Positions 1-7,855 are shown, numbered from the stretch's first letter. The stretch: 42,766 nucleotides of DNA from Candidatus Diapherotrites archaeon CG08_land_8_20_14_0_20_34_12 (GCA_002779065.1 PEXL01000017.1:1-42766), one strand, 5' to 3'. Program-made: numbers and translations. Notes: generated from the letters alone by a model not told the origin.

Positions 1-28
1 TTCCAACAAATACAGTCATATGGGTCAC

Positions 29-58
29 AATAAATAGAGGCGCAAACCTCTATTTATT
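29..58. repeat. Perfect 12-bp inverted repeat (hairpin)
   Basis: AATAAATAGAGG and its exact reverse complement flank a 6-nt loop. It lies at the left edge of a gene-less stretch beyond the tnpB remnant, so it could be a terminator of leftward transcription or a relic of a transposon end. The sequence does not decide between these. Confidence 0.6.
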
Positions 59-202
59 CCCATTTATAAAGGATTTCTACAGAGCTCTATGAGCGGTTCA
101 AATGCAGTATATGCAAAGATTGAGAAACCGGAGTTACGCAGAGATGTTAATTTAAGTGGAGTTGCAGCAATCGGATTGAGGATTAAAGCAACAGATTTAA
201 GG

Positions 203-233
203 AAAGGCAGATAAGAAAGAAATATCTGCCTTT
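203..233. repeat. Hairpin downstream of the tnpB remnant
   Basis: AAAGGCAGATA pairs perfectly with TATCTGCCTTT over 11 bp around a 9-nt loop. Read on the minus strand it follows the degraded TnpB C-terminus by about 30 nt, which is where IS200/IS605 elements carry their right-end hairpin. The hairpin is seen directly; its origin as an IS end is inferred from position only. Confidence 0.5.
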
Positions 234-261
234 GTAATGTTTGTGACATACTATGCATCAT

Positions 262-390
262 AAATGATGTAGCTTCCTAATTCATCGCTTCTTTATTGAG
301 AAGCTCCAAAGGCATACAGGCCCTGCCCAGACCCACTTCATATTTTATTTTTATAAGAATACCAGCGCTTTCAGCCTTGTATTCTTGATA
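262..390 (-). pseudogene. Degraded C-terminal fragment of an IS605-family TnpB-like protein
   Basis: The minus strand encodes a short peptide containing VGLGRACMPLE and then, past an in-frame TAG at 277-279, EATSF. This layout (a V/T-G-L stretch, a conserved Cys, a linker, then E-A-x-S-F) resembles the C-terminal tail of IS605-type TnpB proteins. No zinc ribbon or RuvC part remains, because the frame is closed upstream. The fragment begins just downstream of an intact-looking promoter (408-444). The rest of the first 524 bases holds only two hairpins and no convincing gene. Confidence 0.4.
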
Positions 391-407
391 TAAGTTTGTA
401 ATTTGTA

Positions 408-444
408 GTATTTAAATCATGTGAAAGAGTAGATTTCCGGTGAA
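408..444 (-). promoter_or_regulatory. Regulon-type promoter: 18-bp element plus TATA box, orphan copy
   Basis: On the minus strand TTCACCGGAAATCTACTC (444-427) is followed by a 10-nt spacer and TTTAAATAC (416-408). This is the architecture found before herA, nurA, the inactivated polymerase and the nucleotidyltransferase 30-39 kb away. It fires leftwards into the tnpB remnant rather than into an intact gene. The plus strand from 425 to 466 can also fold, because AAGAGTAGAT is nearly complementary to ATCTACTTCTT downstream. Confidence 0.6.
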
Positions 445-524
445 ATATTCACTTTCATCTACTTCTTAAAAGAGACAAATTTCACGCTCATAAAGGTTTA
501 ATAACCTAGTTATCTATTTGCAAT

Positions 525-1094
525 ATGGAACCAGACTTAATTCTATTTGATGATCTTGAAGAAATTTCTAAGCAAGCAAATCTTTTGGATTTAAAACATA
601 TAATAATTGCTAAATCTTTTTCTTCAAAAGAGGATATTAAGAAATTTAGGGGGAAGATTAACTTTTCAAAATCTAATTTAGAAATAAGAATTTGTCATTT
701 AATAGGAAAAACCAATAACAAAGAGCTTGAGAGTTTTCTAAATACTGCGGATTTTATCTGTATGTTGGGTGATTCATTAAAAAATGTCAGCTTTGCCTCA
801 AGCAATAAAAAATTTGATTTTATTTTAATGCAATTTGACAAAAATCCGCAGATGATAATAGATAAAGAAACTTTAATGAATGCTAAAATAAATGAGGTTG
901 AAATTTTATTGCCGATTTCAGCAATATTAAATTCAAATATTTACAACAAAGCAGCAATCATGCAAAAGTATGCAGCAATAATAAAAATATGCAAAAAGGT
1001 TGGTTGTAAGCTTGGAATAGTAAGCGGAGCTGCCTGCAAGGAAGAAATGAGAAATAAAAAGAATTTGGATAGTATAATTGAATTACTGAAGTAA
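525..1094 (+). CDS. rnp3: Ribonuclease P protein component 3 (Rpp30 family)
   Basis: This is probably the p30 subunit of archaeal RNase P, the RNA enzyme that trims tRNA 5' leaders. At 189 residues it has the usual length of the TIM-barrel-like Rnp3 family. The C-terminal third fits best: an EILLPISAIL strand, a region rich in Asn, Lys and Ala leading to K-Y-A-x-I, then GCKLGIVSGA followed by a helix with N-L-D-S-I, matching the family ending of the type V-I-S-S-G-A...L-R-S-P-R-D-L. The N-terminal half is divergent. A TATA-like TTTAATA lies 21-27 nt before the ATG, implying a short leader. It is followed after 10 nt by the mtnA-like gene, so the two are probably co-transcribed. Confidence 0.7.
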   Translation: MEPDLILFDDLEEISKQANLLDLKHIIIAKSFSSKEDIKKFRGKINFSKSNLEIRICHLIGKTNNKELESFLNTADFICMLGDSLKNVSFASSNKKFDFILMQFDKNPQMIIDKETLMNAKINEVEILLPISAILNSNIYNKAAIMQKYAAIIKICKKVGCKLGIVSGAACKEEMRNKKNLDSIIELLK

Positions 1095-1104
1095 GTGGTC
1101 AAAA

Positions 1105-2178
1105 ATGTTAGTAAAAACAAAATCCGGAACAAAACATTATAGAACATTGTGGCTTGAAGGAAAAAATGTAAGAATGATAAACCAGTTGAAAATACCGCAT
1201 GAATTTGAAATTGCCACCTTGAAAAATTACAAGGAAACCGCTGAAGCTATAAGAAATATGACTGTAAGAGGGGCTGGTGCTATTGGAATAAGCGGGGCAT
1301 ATGGGATTTATCAGGCAGTTTCTTCAGCAAATAAAAACAATTATTTGCAATATATAAGAAAAGCTGCTGATTTTTTGAGAGCAACAAGGCCAACAGCATA
1401 TGATTTATTTTATAGCGTAGATCATGTCCTAAAAACAATTAAAGATTCTGATAATTTTGAGGAAGCAAAAAAGGCTGCTTTGAAAGATGCTGAAATGCTT
1501 GCTGAAAAAAATGCAAATGCTGGCAAAAGGATTGGGCAATATGGGGAAAAATTAATAAAAAATAATTTTAGAATACTAACACATTGCAACGCAGGCTGGC
1601 TTGGGTTTGTGGATTGGGGTTCTGCACTTGCGCCAATATATGCAGCAAAAAGAGCTGGAAAAAAACTTTTTGTCTTTGTTGATGAAACAAGACCTAGGCT
1701 TCAAGGTGCGAGATTAACTGCATGGGAACTTTATAATGAGGATATTAAACATGCAGTAATTGCAGACAACGCTGCCGGGTATTATATGCAAAAAGGCGAG
1801 ATTGATATGTGCATTGTGGGAGCAGATAGGATATTAATGCATAACGGCCTGACAGCAAACAAGATAGGCACATATGAAAAAGCTGTTCTTGCAAAGGAGA
1901 ACAACATTCCGTTTTATGTTGCAGCCCCAACATCAACATTTGATTTGAAATCTAAGGAAATTCCAATTGAAGAAAGAAGCCAAGATGAAGTGTTGTTTGT
2001 TGAGGGGAATTGTGGTGGGAAAATTACTAATGTTGCAATATCCCACAAAAATGCAAAAGCAAAAAATCCTGCATTTGATATTACTTCAAGTAAATATATT
2101 ACTGCCTTCATAACAGAAAAAGGAATATTCAAACCAAATAAATTGAAAAGATTAGAAAAAATGCTTAAGGATAAATGA
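1105..2178 (+). CDS. mtnA: S-methyl-5-thioribose-1-phosphate isomerase family (MtnA)
   Basis: A 357-residue aldose-1-phosphate to ketose-1-phosphate isomerase of the eIF2B-related family. MtnA hallmarks are present: MTVRGAGAIG near residue 52, the catalytic Cys in LTHCNAG (C161), ETRPRLQGARLTAWEL (194-209), the catalytic Asp in VGADRI (D241), then NKIGTYEKAVLA and PFYVAAP. MtnA acts in methionine salvage on methylthioribose-1-phosphate; close relatives (DrdI) act on 5-deoxyribose-1-phosphate. The archaeal ribose-1,5-bisphosphate isomerases are shorter paralogues and fit less well. Its TGA overlaps the ATG of the class II aldolase (ATGA), so the two products are probably made together and act in sequence. 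Confidence 0.88.
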   Translation: MLVKTKSGTKHYRTLWLEGKNVRMINQLKIPHEFEIATLKNYKETAEAIRNMTVRGAGAIGISGAYGIYQAVSSANKNNYLQYIRKAADFLRATRPTAYDLFYSVDHVLKTIKDSDNFEEAKKAALKDAEMLAEKNANAGKRIGQYGEKLIKNNFRILTHCNAGWLGFVDWGSALAPIYAAKRAGKKLFVFVDETRPRLQGARLTAWELYNEDIKHAVIADNAAGYYMQKGEIDMCIVGADRILMHNGLTANKIGTYEKAVLAKENNIPFYVAAPTSTFDLKSKEIPIEERSQDEVLFVEGNCGGKITNVAISHKNAKAKNPAFDITSSKYITAFITEKGIFKPNKLKRLEKMLKDK

Positions 2179-2765
2179 TTAAAATGCCTGAGATCTATGT
2201 TGGAGTAAAATTCAAAACTATTTTTTTAAAGAAAGAAGTCCCTAAAGGAAAACTGAATAAAAAATTGATTGAAATTGGAAAGAAAATTGCAAAATACGAG
2301 CTGAACGGGAATATGGGCTGGGGCAATATAAGTTACAGATTTGAAAATGGCTTTGTGATAAATGCCACAAAGGAGAACATTGGGCATCTGGATGAAAAAA
2401 AACTTGTTTTTGTAAAGTCTGTTGATTGGAAGAAAAAATGTGTAAAAGGCATTGGCCTAAAAGAACCTAGTTCAGAATGTTTTATGCATGCCGCTGCTTA
2501 TGAGTTAAGGAAAGACGTTAATGTTGTGCTGCATCTGCATGATGATTTGGTTTTAAAGCATGCAAAAGAACTCGGGATTAAAGAAACAATAAATGAAAAA
2601 CCATATGGAACAATTGAATTGGCAGAAGAAATCAAAAAAGTTCTTGGGATGAGGAATTGCGTTGCAATAAAGAACCACGGAATTCTGGCATTAGGGAAAA
2701 ATATCAGAGAAGCTTTTGATTTGGCATTAAAAATGCATAAAAAATCTGAAGAGTTGAAAAAATAA
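2175..2765 (+). CDS. Class II aldolase/adducin-family sugar-phosphate aldolase
   Basis: This is a zinc-dependent class II aldolase fold of 196 residues. Visible hallmarks are the NGNMGWGNIS phosphate-binding segment (44-53), the acid/base Glu in EPSSE (E101), two zinc-binding His in HLHDD (H120, H122) and the third in KNHGIL (H168). Families of this fold include fuculose-1-phosphate aldolase, methylthioribulose-1-phosphate dehydratase (MtnB) and the DHAP-shunt aldolases (Ald2/DrdA). Coupling to an MtnA-type isomerase by an ATGA overlap points to a 5-substituted ribulose-1-phosphate substrate. Cleavage would give DHAP and an aldehyde; dehydration as in MtnB is the alternative. No other methionine-salvage gene (mtnC, mtnD, mtnX) is in the window, which favours the aldolase. 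Confidence 0.8.
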   Translation: MIKMPEIYVGVKFKTIFLKKEVPKGKLNKKLIEIGKKIAKYELNGNMGWGNISYRFENGFVINATKENIGHLDEKKLVFVKSVDWKKKCVKGIGLKEPSSECFMHAAAYELRKDVNVVLHLHDDLVLKHAKELGIKETINEKPYGTIELAEEIKKVLGMRNCVAIKNHGILALGKNIREAFDLALKMHKKSEELKK

Positions 2766-2774
2766 TCAGCTATC

Positions 2775-3800
2775 TTACGGATTTAAAATTACCTTCATTG
2801 ATTCGTCTGCCTTTGCAACCAACCGGAAACCTTTCTGTGCCTCATCTAATGGCAAGTTATGGGTAATTAAATCGCTTACAGTAACTTTTTTTGATTTAAT
2901 TAGGTTAATAGCTTCTTCAAGGTCTAAGGGAGACGCTGCATAACTTGTTTTTAATGTGATTTCATTCCTCCAAAGATTGCTTAGGGATAAGCAAGTTTTG
3001 TCCTCTGGCTTAGGAACCGCAAAAAATAAAATTGTGCCACCTCTTTCTATTGAATTGAAGGATTGTTCAATTGCGGAACTTGCCCCTGTGCATACTATGA
3101 CACGATCTACTAAAAGGCCATTATTGAAAGATTTTATTTTTTCTATGATATTTTCCCTTGCATCTATTGCAATTGCCCCTAATTTTTTTGCAAAATTCAA
3201 ACGAAATTCTGAGATGTCTGTTGCAAATATTTTTTTTATGCCAAGGGATTTTGCGAGCTTTATGTGCAATAAACCTGAAATTCCAGAACCTAAAACAAGC
3301 AAGGATTCTGCTGATTTTATATCTGCCAATCTCTGCCCTCTGACAACACAGCCTAAGGGTTCAATAAAAGTGGCATCATCAAAGGAAACCTCTTTTGGCA
3401 ATAAAAATGTTCCTTTTTCAACATTTATCTTTGGCACTTGCAGGTATTGTGAAAATCCCCCTGGATAAAAATTTGTTTTGTGCAGGGTTTCACAAGCAGT
3501 ATGATGGCTTTGCTTGCAGTAATGGCAATTGCCACAGGGAACATGATGGGAAACAAAAACTCCCTCTCCTTTCCTGAATTTTTTTACTTTTTTTCCTACT
3601 TGGATTATTTCTCCTGAAATTTCATGCCCTAAAACACGTGGGGCTGTCTTTATGCGATACCATTCCAAAACATCAGAGCCGCAAATACCTGAAGAAATTA
3701 CTTTAACAAGAATTTCGTCTTTTGAGATTTCAGGAATTTGCATTTCTTCAATTCGCACATCATTGTTGTTGTAATACATTGCAACTTTCATTTTTTCCAT
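2775..3800 (-). CDS. Zinc-dependent alcohol dehydrogenase (MDR superfamily)
   Basis: A 341-residue medium-chain NAD(P)-dependent alcohol/polyol dehydrogenase. From the ATG at 3800 the catalytic zinc ligands are C40 (GICGSD), H59 and E60 (LGHE), with a Glu in FIEPLG. The structural zinc lobe is PCGNCHYC...C (C89, C92, C95, C103). The Rossmann loop is VLGSGISG. A TTG nine bases upstream and an ATG at 3791 are other possible starts. The gene lies 31 nt behind the LsrF-like gene on the same strand and ends 9 nt from the convergent aldolase gene. It could reduce the aldehyde that aldolase releases; this is inferred from context. Threonine or sorbitol dehydrogenase activity cannot be excluded. Confidence 0.85.
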   Translation of the reverse strand: MEKMKVAMYYNNNDVRIEEMQIPEISKDEILVKVISSGICGSDVLEWYRIKTAPRVLGHEISGEIIQVGKKVKKFRKGEGVFVSHHVPCGNCHYCKQSHHTACETLHKTNFYPGGFSQYLQVPKINVEKGTFLLPKEVSFDDATFIEPLGCVVRGQRLADIKSAESLLVLGSGISGLLHIKLAKSLGIKKIFATDISEFRLNFAKKLGAIAIDARENIIEKIKSFNNGLLVDRVIVCTGASSAIEQSFNSIERGGTILFFAVPKPEDKTCLSLSNLWRNEITLKTSYAASPLDLEEAINLIKSKKVTVSDLITHNLPLDEAQKGFRLVAKADESMKVILNP

Positions 3801-3831
3801 GAAAATCAAAGGTGTTTATTGTATTGATAAA

Positions 3832-4632
3832 TTAATCAAATTTTTTCTGCTTTTCCTTCTTGCCTTTCTCAAACAAATCGAGCGCTTCATTTACATTAAA
3901 GCCGTCATGCACTATTGACCTTACTGCCTTTATCATTGCTACAGGATAATCTGATTGAAATATATTACGGCCCATATCAACCCCTACAGCACCTTCTGAA
4001 ATTGCATTATAAGCAAGTTCAAGCGCTTCTTTTTCTGAAACCTTTGTGCCGCCTGCAACCACTATTGGAACCGGACACGAATCTACTATTTGTGAGAAAT
4101 CCTTACAATAATAAGTTTTTACAAAATGTGCTCCAAGTTCAGCAGCAATCCTGCAGGCCAATCCTAAATATCTTGCATCCCTGCCCATATCTTTCCCAAC
4201 AGCAGTTACTGCCAAAACCGGCATTCCACATTGTTCACCTTCATCAACAAGCTTCGCCAAATTTAACAATGTCTGCCTTTCATATTGGGCACCAACAAAG
4301 ATTGATAAAGCAACAGCAGAAGCATTCAACCTTAAAGCATCTTCCATTGCACAGGTAAGACCCTCATTTGAAAGTTCTGTTAAAACACTGGTACCGCCTG
4401 AAACCCTAAGAACAATGGGAACTTCGATTTTGTCTGAAACACTTGCCCTCAAAACACCACGCGTAAGCATTAAAGCATCAGCATATTGCTGCAATGCTGA
4501 AATTGTTTCTACGGGTTTTTTCAAGCCAGTAGTAGGCCCTAAAAAATAGCCGTGGTCTACTGCCAGCATGACTGTTTTGCCTGTTTTTGGCTTGATTATT
4601 TTTGATAACCTATTTTTCAATCCCCAGCTCAT
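3832..4632 (-). CDS. lsrF: LsrF-like class I aldolase/thiolase
   Basis: This is a 266-residue DeoC/FbaB-type TIM-barrel enzyme. It follows E. coli LsrF closely: WGLKNRLSKI at the N-terminus, VMLAVDHGYFLGPTTGL (21-37), VGKDMGRDARY, the Schiff-base Lys in VKTYY (K172), PVPIVVAGG, and GVDMGRNIFQSDYPVAMIKAV. LsrF transfers an acetyl group from 3-hydroxy-2,4-pentanedione-5-phosphate to CoA, leaving DHAP, in autoinducer-2 breakdown. Archaeal fructose-1,6-bisphosphate aldolases and ADTH synthases share the fold but not these signatures. A GAGGT ribosome-binding site lies upstream. The alcohol dehydrogenase gene follows. No other lsr gene is present, so the natural substrate is open. Confidence 0.82.
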   Translation of the reverse strand: MSWGLKNRLSKIIKPKTGKTVMLAVDHGYFLGPTTGLKKPVETISALQQYADALMLTRGVLRASVSDKIEVPIVLRVSGGTSVLTELSNEGLTCAMEDALRLNASAVALSIFVGAQYERQTLLNLAKLVDEGEQCGMPVLAVTAVGKDMGRDARYLGLACRIAAELGAHFVKTYYCKDFSQIVDSCPVPIVVAGGTKVSEKEALELAYNAISEGAVGVDMGRNIFQSDYPVAMIKAVRSIVHDGFNVNEALDLFEKGKKEKQKKFD

Positions 4633-4669
4633 AAAAATACCTCAGAACATAAAAGTGATAGTACATTAA

Positions 4670-4690
4670 AGAGCATTCAAAAAATGCTCT
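4670..4690. repeat. Short hairpin between divergent genes
   Basis: AGAGCATT and AATGCTCT form a perfect 8-bp stem with a 5-nt loop in the 187-nt divergent region before the HD-domain gene. A TATA-like TTATATAAG near 4731-4740 is the likely promoter for rightward transcription. It is followed by a 10-codon reading frame at 4760, too short to call. Confidence 0.45.
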
Positions 4691-4819
4691 AATTAATGTC
4701 TTTTAATATTAAACAATAAAAGTGGTAAATTATATAAGCAGATTGCTGACTACTCTCAATATGAAAAGGCCTTCAAAATTAGTGGCTACTTAATTTAACT
4801 CATTAAAAACAGTGATTTG

Positions 4820-5368
4820 ATGCTAAATAAGAAAAAAGAAATCCTGCCCTCAAGGGAAGAATGCATTAAACTAATAAGGGAAAATAATCCTGAAAATGTT
4901 GTAAAGCATTCGCTTATTGTGAATAAAATTGCGATGTATCTAGGAAAAAAATTAAAGAAAAAAGGAAAGAAAATTAATTTGGATTTGCTTGATAGGGCAA
5001 GTTTATTGCATGATATTGATAAAATTGAGAGCCTGAGGAATGGAAATCATGGGGTAATTGGGGAAAAAATGCTTAAAGAAAAAGGACTGCACAAAATTGC
5101 TAAAATTGTAAGAAAACATGTTCTGGATCAGATACTGCTTGGTTTTGATTCATTGGAAGAGAAGATTGTTTTTTATGCTGACAAAAGGGTTGTTGATGAT
5201 AAAATTGTTTCTTTAGATGAAAGATTAAAATATATCCTAAATAGATATGGGCATTTAAATAAAAAATTGCAGAAAAGATATTCTGAAATTGAAAAAAAAA
5301 TAAATAAATTAGAAAAGAATATTTTCTCTGAAATAAAGATATCTAAGGAGTTAAAAGAACTCAAGTAA
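4820..5368 (+). CDS. HD-domain phosphohydrolase-like protein
   Basis: A 182-residue protein with the metal-binding HD signature: a first His in VVKHSLIV, then LLHDIDK, an NHGVIGEKML His, and KIVRKH further on. The order H...HD...H...H resembles small archaeal HD/HDIG proteins thought to be metal-dependent phosphohydrolases; the substrate is unknown. The C-terminal 60 residues are Lys/Glu-rich and probably helical. The ATG at 4820 is preferred over the TTG immediately before it. The gene is followed after 64 nt by the membrane OB-fold gene. Confidence 0.75.
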   Translation: MLNKKKEILPSREECIKLIRENNPENVVKHSLIVNKIAMYLGKKLKKKGKKINLDLLDRASLLHDIDKIESLRNGNHGVIGEKMLKEKGLHKIAKIVRKHVLDQILLGFDSLEEKIVFYADKRVVDDKIVSLDERLKYILNRYGHLNKKLQKRYSEIEKKINKLEKNIFSEIKISKELKELK

Positions 5369-5432
5369 AATAAACTTTAAAGTTGTTATTTGCAAAGGGT
5401 AAATATTAAACTGTTTCTTTTCTGATTTTTTA

Positions 5433-5789
5433 ATGCTAAGAGAGCATTGGTTAACGCGAATAGCCTTAGGCTGCGCAATTTTCGGATTAATAATCCTCGC
5501 ATTTTATTATGAAAAGTCAGAATGCGAATGGAAAACGATTAATGGAATAAGCAAGGATTCTGCTGGCTCAAAAGTCTCAATATTTGGCAGAATAAGAGAA
5601 ATAAAACAGTATGAAAATTCAATAAGTTTTCAGGTGTATGACGGAAATACAATAAATGCGGTGATATTCAACCCCGCAAAGGAGGATTTTATCCAAATAC
5701 AGGATAATGATTTGCTAAACATTTGCGGTTCTGTTTCTAAGTATAAAGGCAAACTTGAAATAATCGTGGAGAGTTTTAAGGTTGTTTGA
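5433..5789 (+). CDS. Membrane-anchored OB-fold protein
   Basis: A 118-residue protein with an N-terminal transmembrane helix (about residues 8-25) and a domain of tRNA-anti/OB type. The pattern is a GSKVSIFGRI strand, an ISFQVYDGNTINAVIFN hairpin, D-N-D-L-L-N-I-C-G-S-V, and a final KLEIIVESF strand. Such domains usually bind nucleic acids or oligosaccharides; with a membrane anchor, the OB domain may face outward. The gene overlaps the transporter gene by 8 nt, so the pair is translated together. The function is unknown. Confidence 0.65.
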   Translation: MLREHWLTRIALGCAIFGLIILAFYYEKSECEWKTINGISKDSAGSKVSIFGRIREIKQYENSISFQVYDGNTINAVIFNPAKEDFIQIQDNDLLNICGSVSKYKGKLEIIVESFKVV

Positions 5790-6972
5790 AATACTTGGGT
5801 ATATTTTGGCCGGCTGTTTTCTTGGGATAATAAGTGGGATTTTGCCCGGCATTCACATAAACCTGTTGTCAATATTGCTAACAAAATATGTTCCAAATGC
5901 GGACATAAATATCGCTGCCTGTATAATTGCAATGGGCATAGTCCATTCTTTTGTTGATTTTATCCCAAGCATTTGTTTTGGGGTTCCTCAAGAGGATAAT
6001 TATTTGAGTGTATTGCCAGGGCACAGATATTTTCTAAAAGGGCAGGCGTACAAAGCAATAATGCTGACTGTTACTGGTGGATTATTCGGGATAATTTTAG
6101 GGCTATTATTTCTGCCATTATTTTTTAGCATTGGAACAAAATTTTTTTATGAAATAAGAAAATATCTGGCATATGTGCTAATTGGAACTATTTTTATGAT
6201 GGTTTTTTCAGAAAAAGAAAACAAAAAATTTTGGGCCATGCTTATTGTAGCACTTTCGGGATTCTTGGGTTTTTTAATCTTAAGGAATGGTTCTTCGGAG
6301 AATGGAATTTTTGCCGCAATAACTGGTTTTTTTGGGATAAGCACTTTACTAGAATCAATATCCACAAATAGCTGCACAAAAAAGCAAATAATAACTGAAT
6401 TTTCATTTAGAAAATTTGATGCTATTAAAAGTCCTATTTTAAGCATTATTGGCGGATCTATTGTTGCTTTAATTCCCGGCTTGGGATCAAATCAGGCTGC
6501 TTTTTTAATACGTGAAATCCAAGGAAAAATCAAAACATCAAATTATTTAATGATGATTGGCGGAATAAATGCAGTAAATTTAATGCTATCTTTTTTTGCA
6601 CTTTATTCAATCGGAAAGGGGCGTAGCGGTCCTGCTTTAGTAATACAAAACCTAATCCACTTAAATTCAGATCAAATATTGCTAATAATTGCAACAGTAT
6701 TAATAGCTGCTTCTTTTGGGGTTTTTATTACAATTTTAATTTCTAAAAAATTATTAAATGCATTAAATGAAGTAGATTACAAAAAACTGAATATTGGAAT
6801 TTTAATTTTTATAATATTTCTTACAATTGTATTGTGCAATTGGCATGAATTAATAATTGCTGGCACTGCAACTAGCATTGGAATTCTAACTATAAAAACA
6901 AAGGTAAAAAGAAGCCTTTGCATGGCTTTTTTGATTGTGCCGATCACTCTTTTTTACATTACCTTACTATAA
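5782..6972 (+). CDS. DUF112/TctA-type integral membrane transporter
   Basis: A 396-residue polytopic membrane protein with about ten hydrophobic segments. Family hallmarks are the N-terminal G-I-L-P-G-I-H and the repeated L-I-P-G-L-G-S-N-Q in the middle, the paired P-G loops of the tripartite tricarboxylate transporter permease (TctA, DUF112) family in its archaeal form. No TctB or TctC binding protein is nearby, as is usual in archaea, so the substrate cannot be named. The start is a TTG inside the upstream gene; no better start precedes the first membrane helix. Its last bases overlap the convergent mgtC gene. Confidence 0.8.
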   Translation: MFEILGYILAGCFLGIISGILPGIHINLLSILLTKYVPNADINIAACIIAMGIVHSFVDFIPSICFGVPQEDNYLSVLPGHRYFLKGQAYKAIMLTVTGGLFGIILGLLFLPLFFSIGTKFFYEIRKYLAYVLIGTIFMMVFSEKENKKFWAMLIVALSGFLGFLILRNGSSENGIFAAITGFFGISTLLESISTNSCTKKQIITEFSFRKFDAIKSPILSIIGGSIVALIPGLGSNQAAFLIREIQGKIKTSNYLMMIGGINAVNLMLSFFALYSIGKGRSGPALVIQNLIHLNSDQILLIIATVLIAASFGVFITILISKKLLNALNEVDYKKLNIGILIFIIFLTIVLCNWHELIIAGTATSIGILTIKTKVKRSLCMAFLIVPITLFYITLL

Positions 6973-7428
6973 ATTAAATGAAGCAACTTCTCCATCTTCA
7001 TCTATTTCTTCCTTCAAGACTTTTTTCTCAAAGAATTTGCCTAAAATAAGTACGATTATAGATAAACCGGTTGCATAAGCAGCAATTGTGTATAAGCCCA
7101 TACCAATAACCATGCCTATTGCTGAAACAGTCCAAATATTTGCTGCGGTTGTTAATCCTTTAACATAATTCTGGCCTTTATAAATTACTCCAGCTCCTAA
7201 AAAACCTACTCCTGTAACAATGCCTGCGGCAATTCTTGATGGATCTACATTCCCCTCAAAAGAGAGTGATGCTAAAGTAAATACTGTAGAGCCTAATGCA
7301 ACTAATGCATGCGTTCTTAATCCGGCATACCCTTGCCCTCTTTTACTTAATTCTCTTTCCAATCCAAAGAATATTCCAACTATTAAAGATAATGACAAAC
7401 GCCATATGAGTTCTGATTCGGATAACAT
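6967..7428 (-). CDS. MgtC/SapB family membrane protein
   Basis: A 153-residue inner-membrane protein with the MgtC core: FFGLERE in the first helix pair, GYAGLRTHALVALGS, then GVGFLGAGVIYK and GLTTAANIWTVSAIGMVIGMGLY. MgtC-like proteins regulate membrane ATPase activity or magnesium-stress tolerance in bacteria; the archaeal role is unknown. The soluble C-terminal ACT-like domain of longer MgtC proteins is missing; the protein ends in a short acidic tail. It ends in TAG, so TAG is a working stop codon in this genome. The start is divergent from the JAMM gene, with 58 nt between them. Confidence 0.9.
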   Translation of the reverse strand: MLSESELIWRLSLSLIVGIFFGLERELSKRGQGYAGLRTHALVALGSTVFTLASLSFEGNVDPSRIAAGIVTGVGFLGAGVIYKGQNYVKGLTTAANIWTVSAIGMVIGMGLYTIAAYATGLSIIVLILGKFFEKKVLKEEIDEDGEVASFNL

Positions 7429-7486
7429 AATATCAGTAACAAATAGGCATTAGGAATTAATATTCTTTTCTAAGCACTGTGTTTTT

Positions 7487-7855
7487 ATGTATCTTATAAA
7501 AAAAGAGACACTTGAAATGATAATACATGCTGCAAAAAATACGTATCCTAAAGAATTTATAGGGTTATTAGGAAGCAGACTTGAAAATAATGTGATTGAC
7601 GAATTAATATTGACCCATTCTGAATATGGGAACAGTACTTCTTCTATATATATGGACTCAAAACCAGTTGATAATAGCATAATTGGTTCTGTACACAGCC
7701 ACCCTACTAATTCCAATAATCCTTCAGATGAGGATATTCATAGCTTTCCGAAATTTGGGAAAATACATTTAATAATCTCGTATCCCTTTAATATAAATGC
7801 AATAAAAATGTTTGACTCTAAAGGTAAACTGGTGGAATTTAAAGTGATTCAATGA
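7487..7855 (+). CDS. JAMM/MPN+ metalloprotease (desampylase-like)
   Basis: A 122-residue single-domain JAB1/MPN protein. The zinc motif is complete: a Glu in YPKEFIGLLG, then HSHP with seven residues to S and two more to D (HxHx7SxxD, in GSVHSHPTNSNNPSDED). Archaeal single-domain JAMM enzymes remove ubiquitin-like SAMP modifiers from proteins; bacterial relatives cut Cys-peptides or siderophores. No ubiquitin-like gene is in the window. The stop codon overlaps the start of apgM (ATGA), so the two are co-translated. Confidence 0.85.
   Translation: MYLIKKETLEMIIHAAKNTYPKEFIGLLGSRLENNVIDELILTHSEYGNSTSSIYMDSKPVDNSIIGSVHSHPTNSNNPSDEDIHSFPKFGKIHLIISYPFNINAIKMFDSKGKLVEFKVIQ

Noticed and set aside
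64..261. 65-codon reading frame on the minus strand at the left end
   Set aside because: It continues the frame of the tnpB remnant past a stop, crosses the 203-233 hairpin, and shows no recognisable protein pattern.
2956..3468. 170-codon plus-strand frame antisense to the alcohol dehydrogenase
   Set aside because: The minus strand encodes a clear dehydrogenase with all zinc ligands; this frame is its shadow.
4760..4789. Possible leader peptide of ten codons before the HD-domain gene
   Set aside because: It is very short, has no ribosome-binding site and no attenuator-like structure around it.
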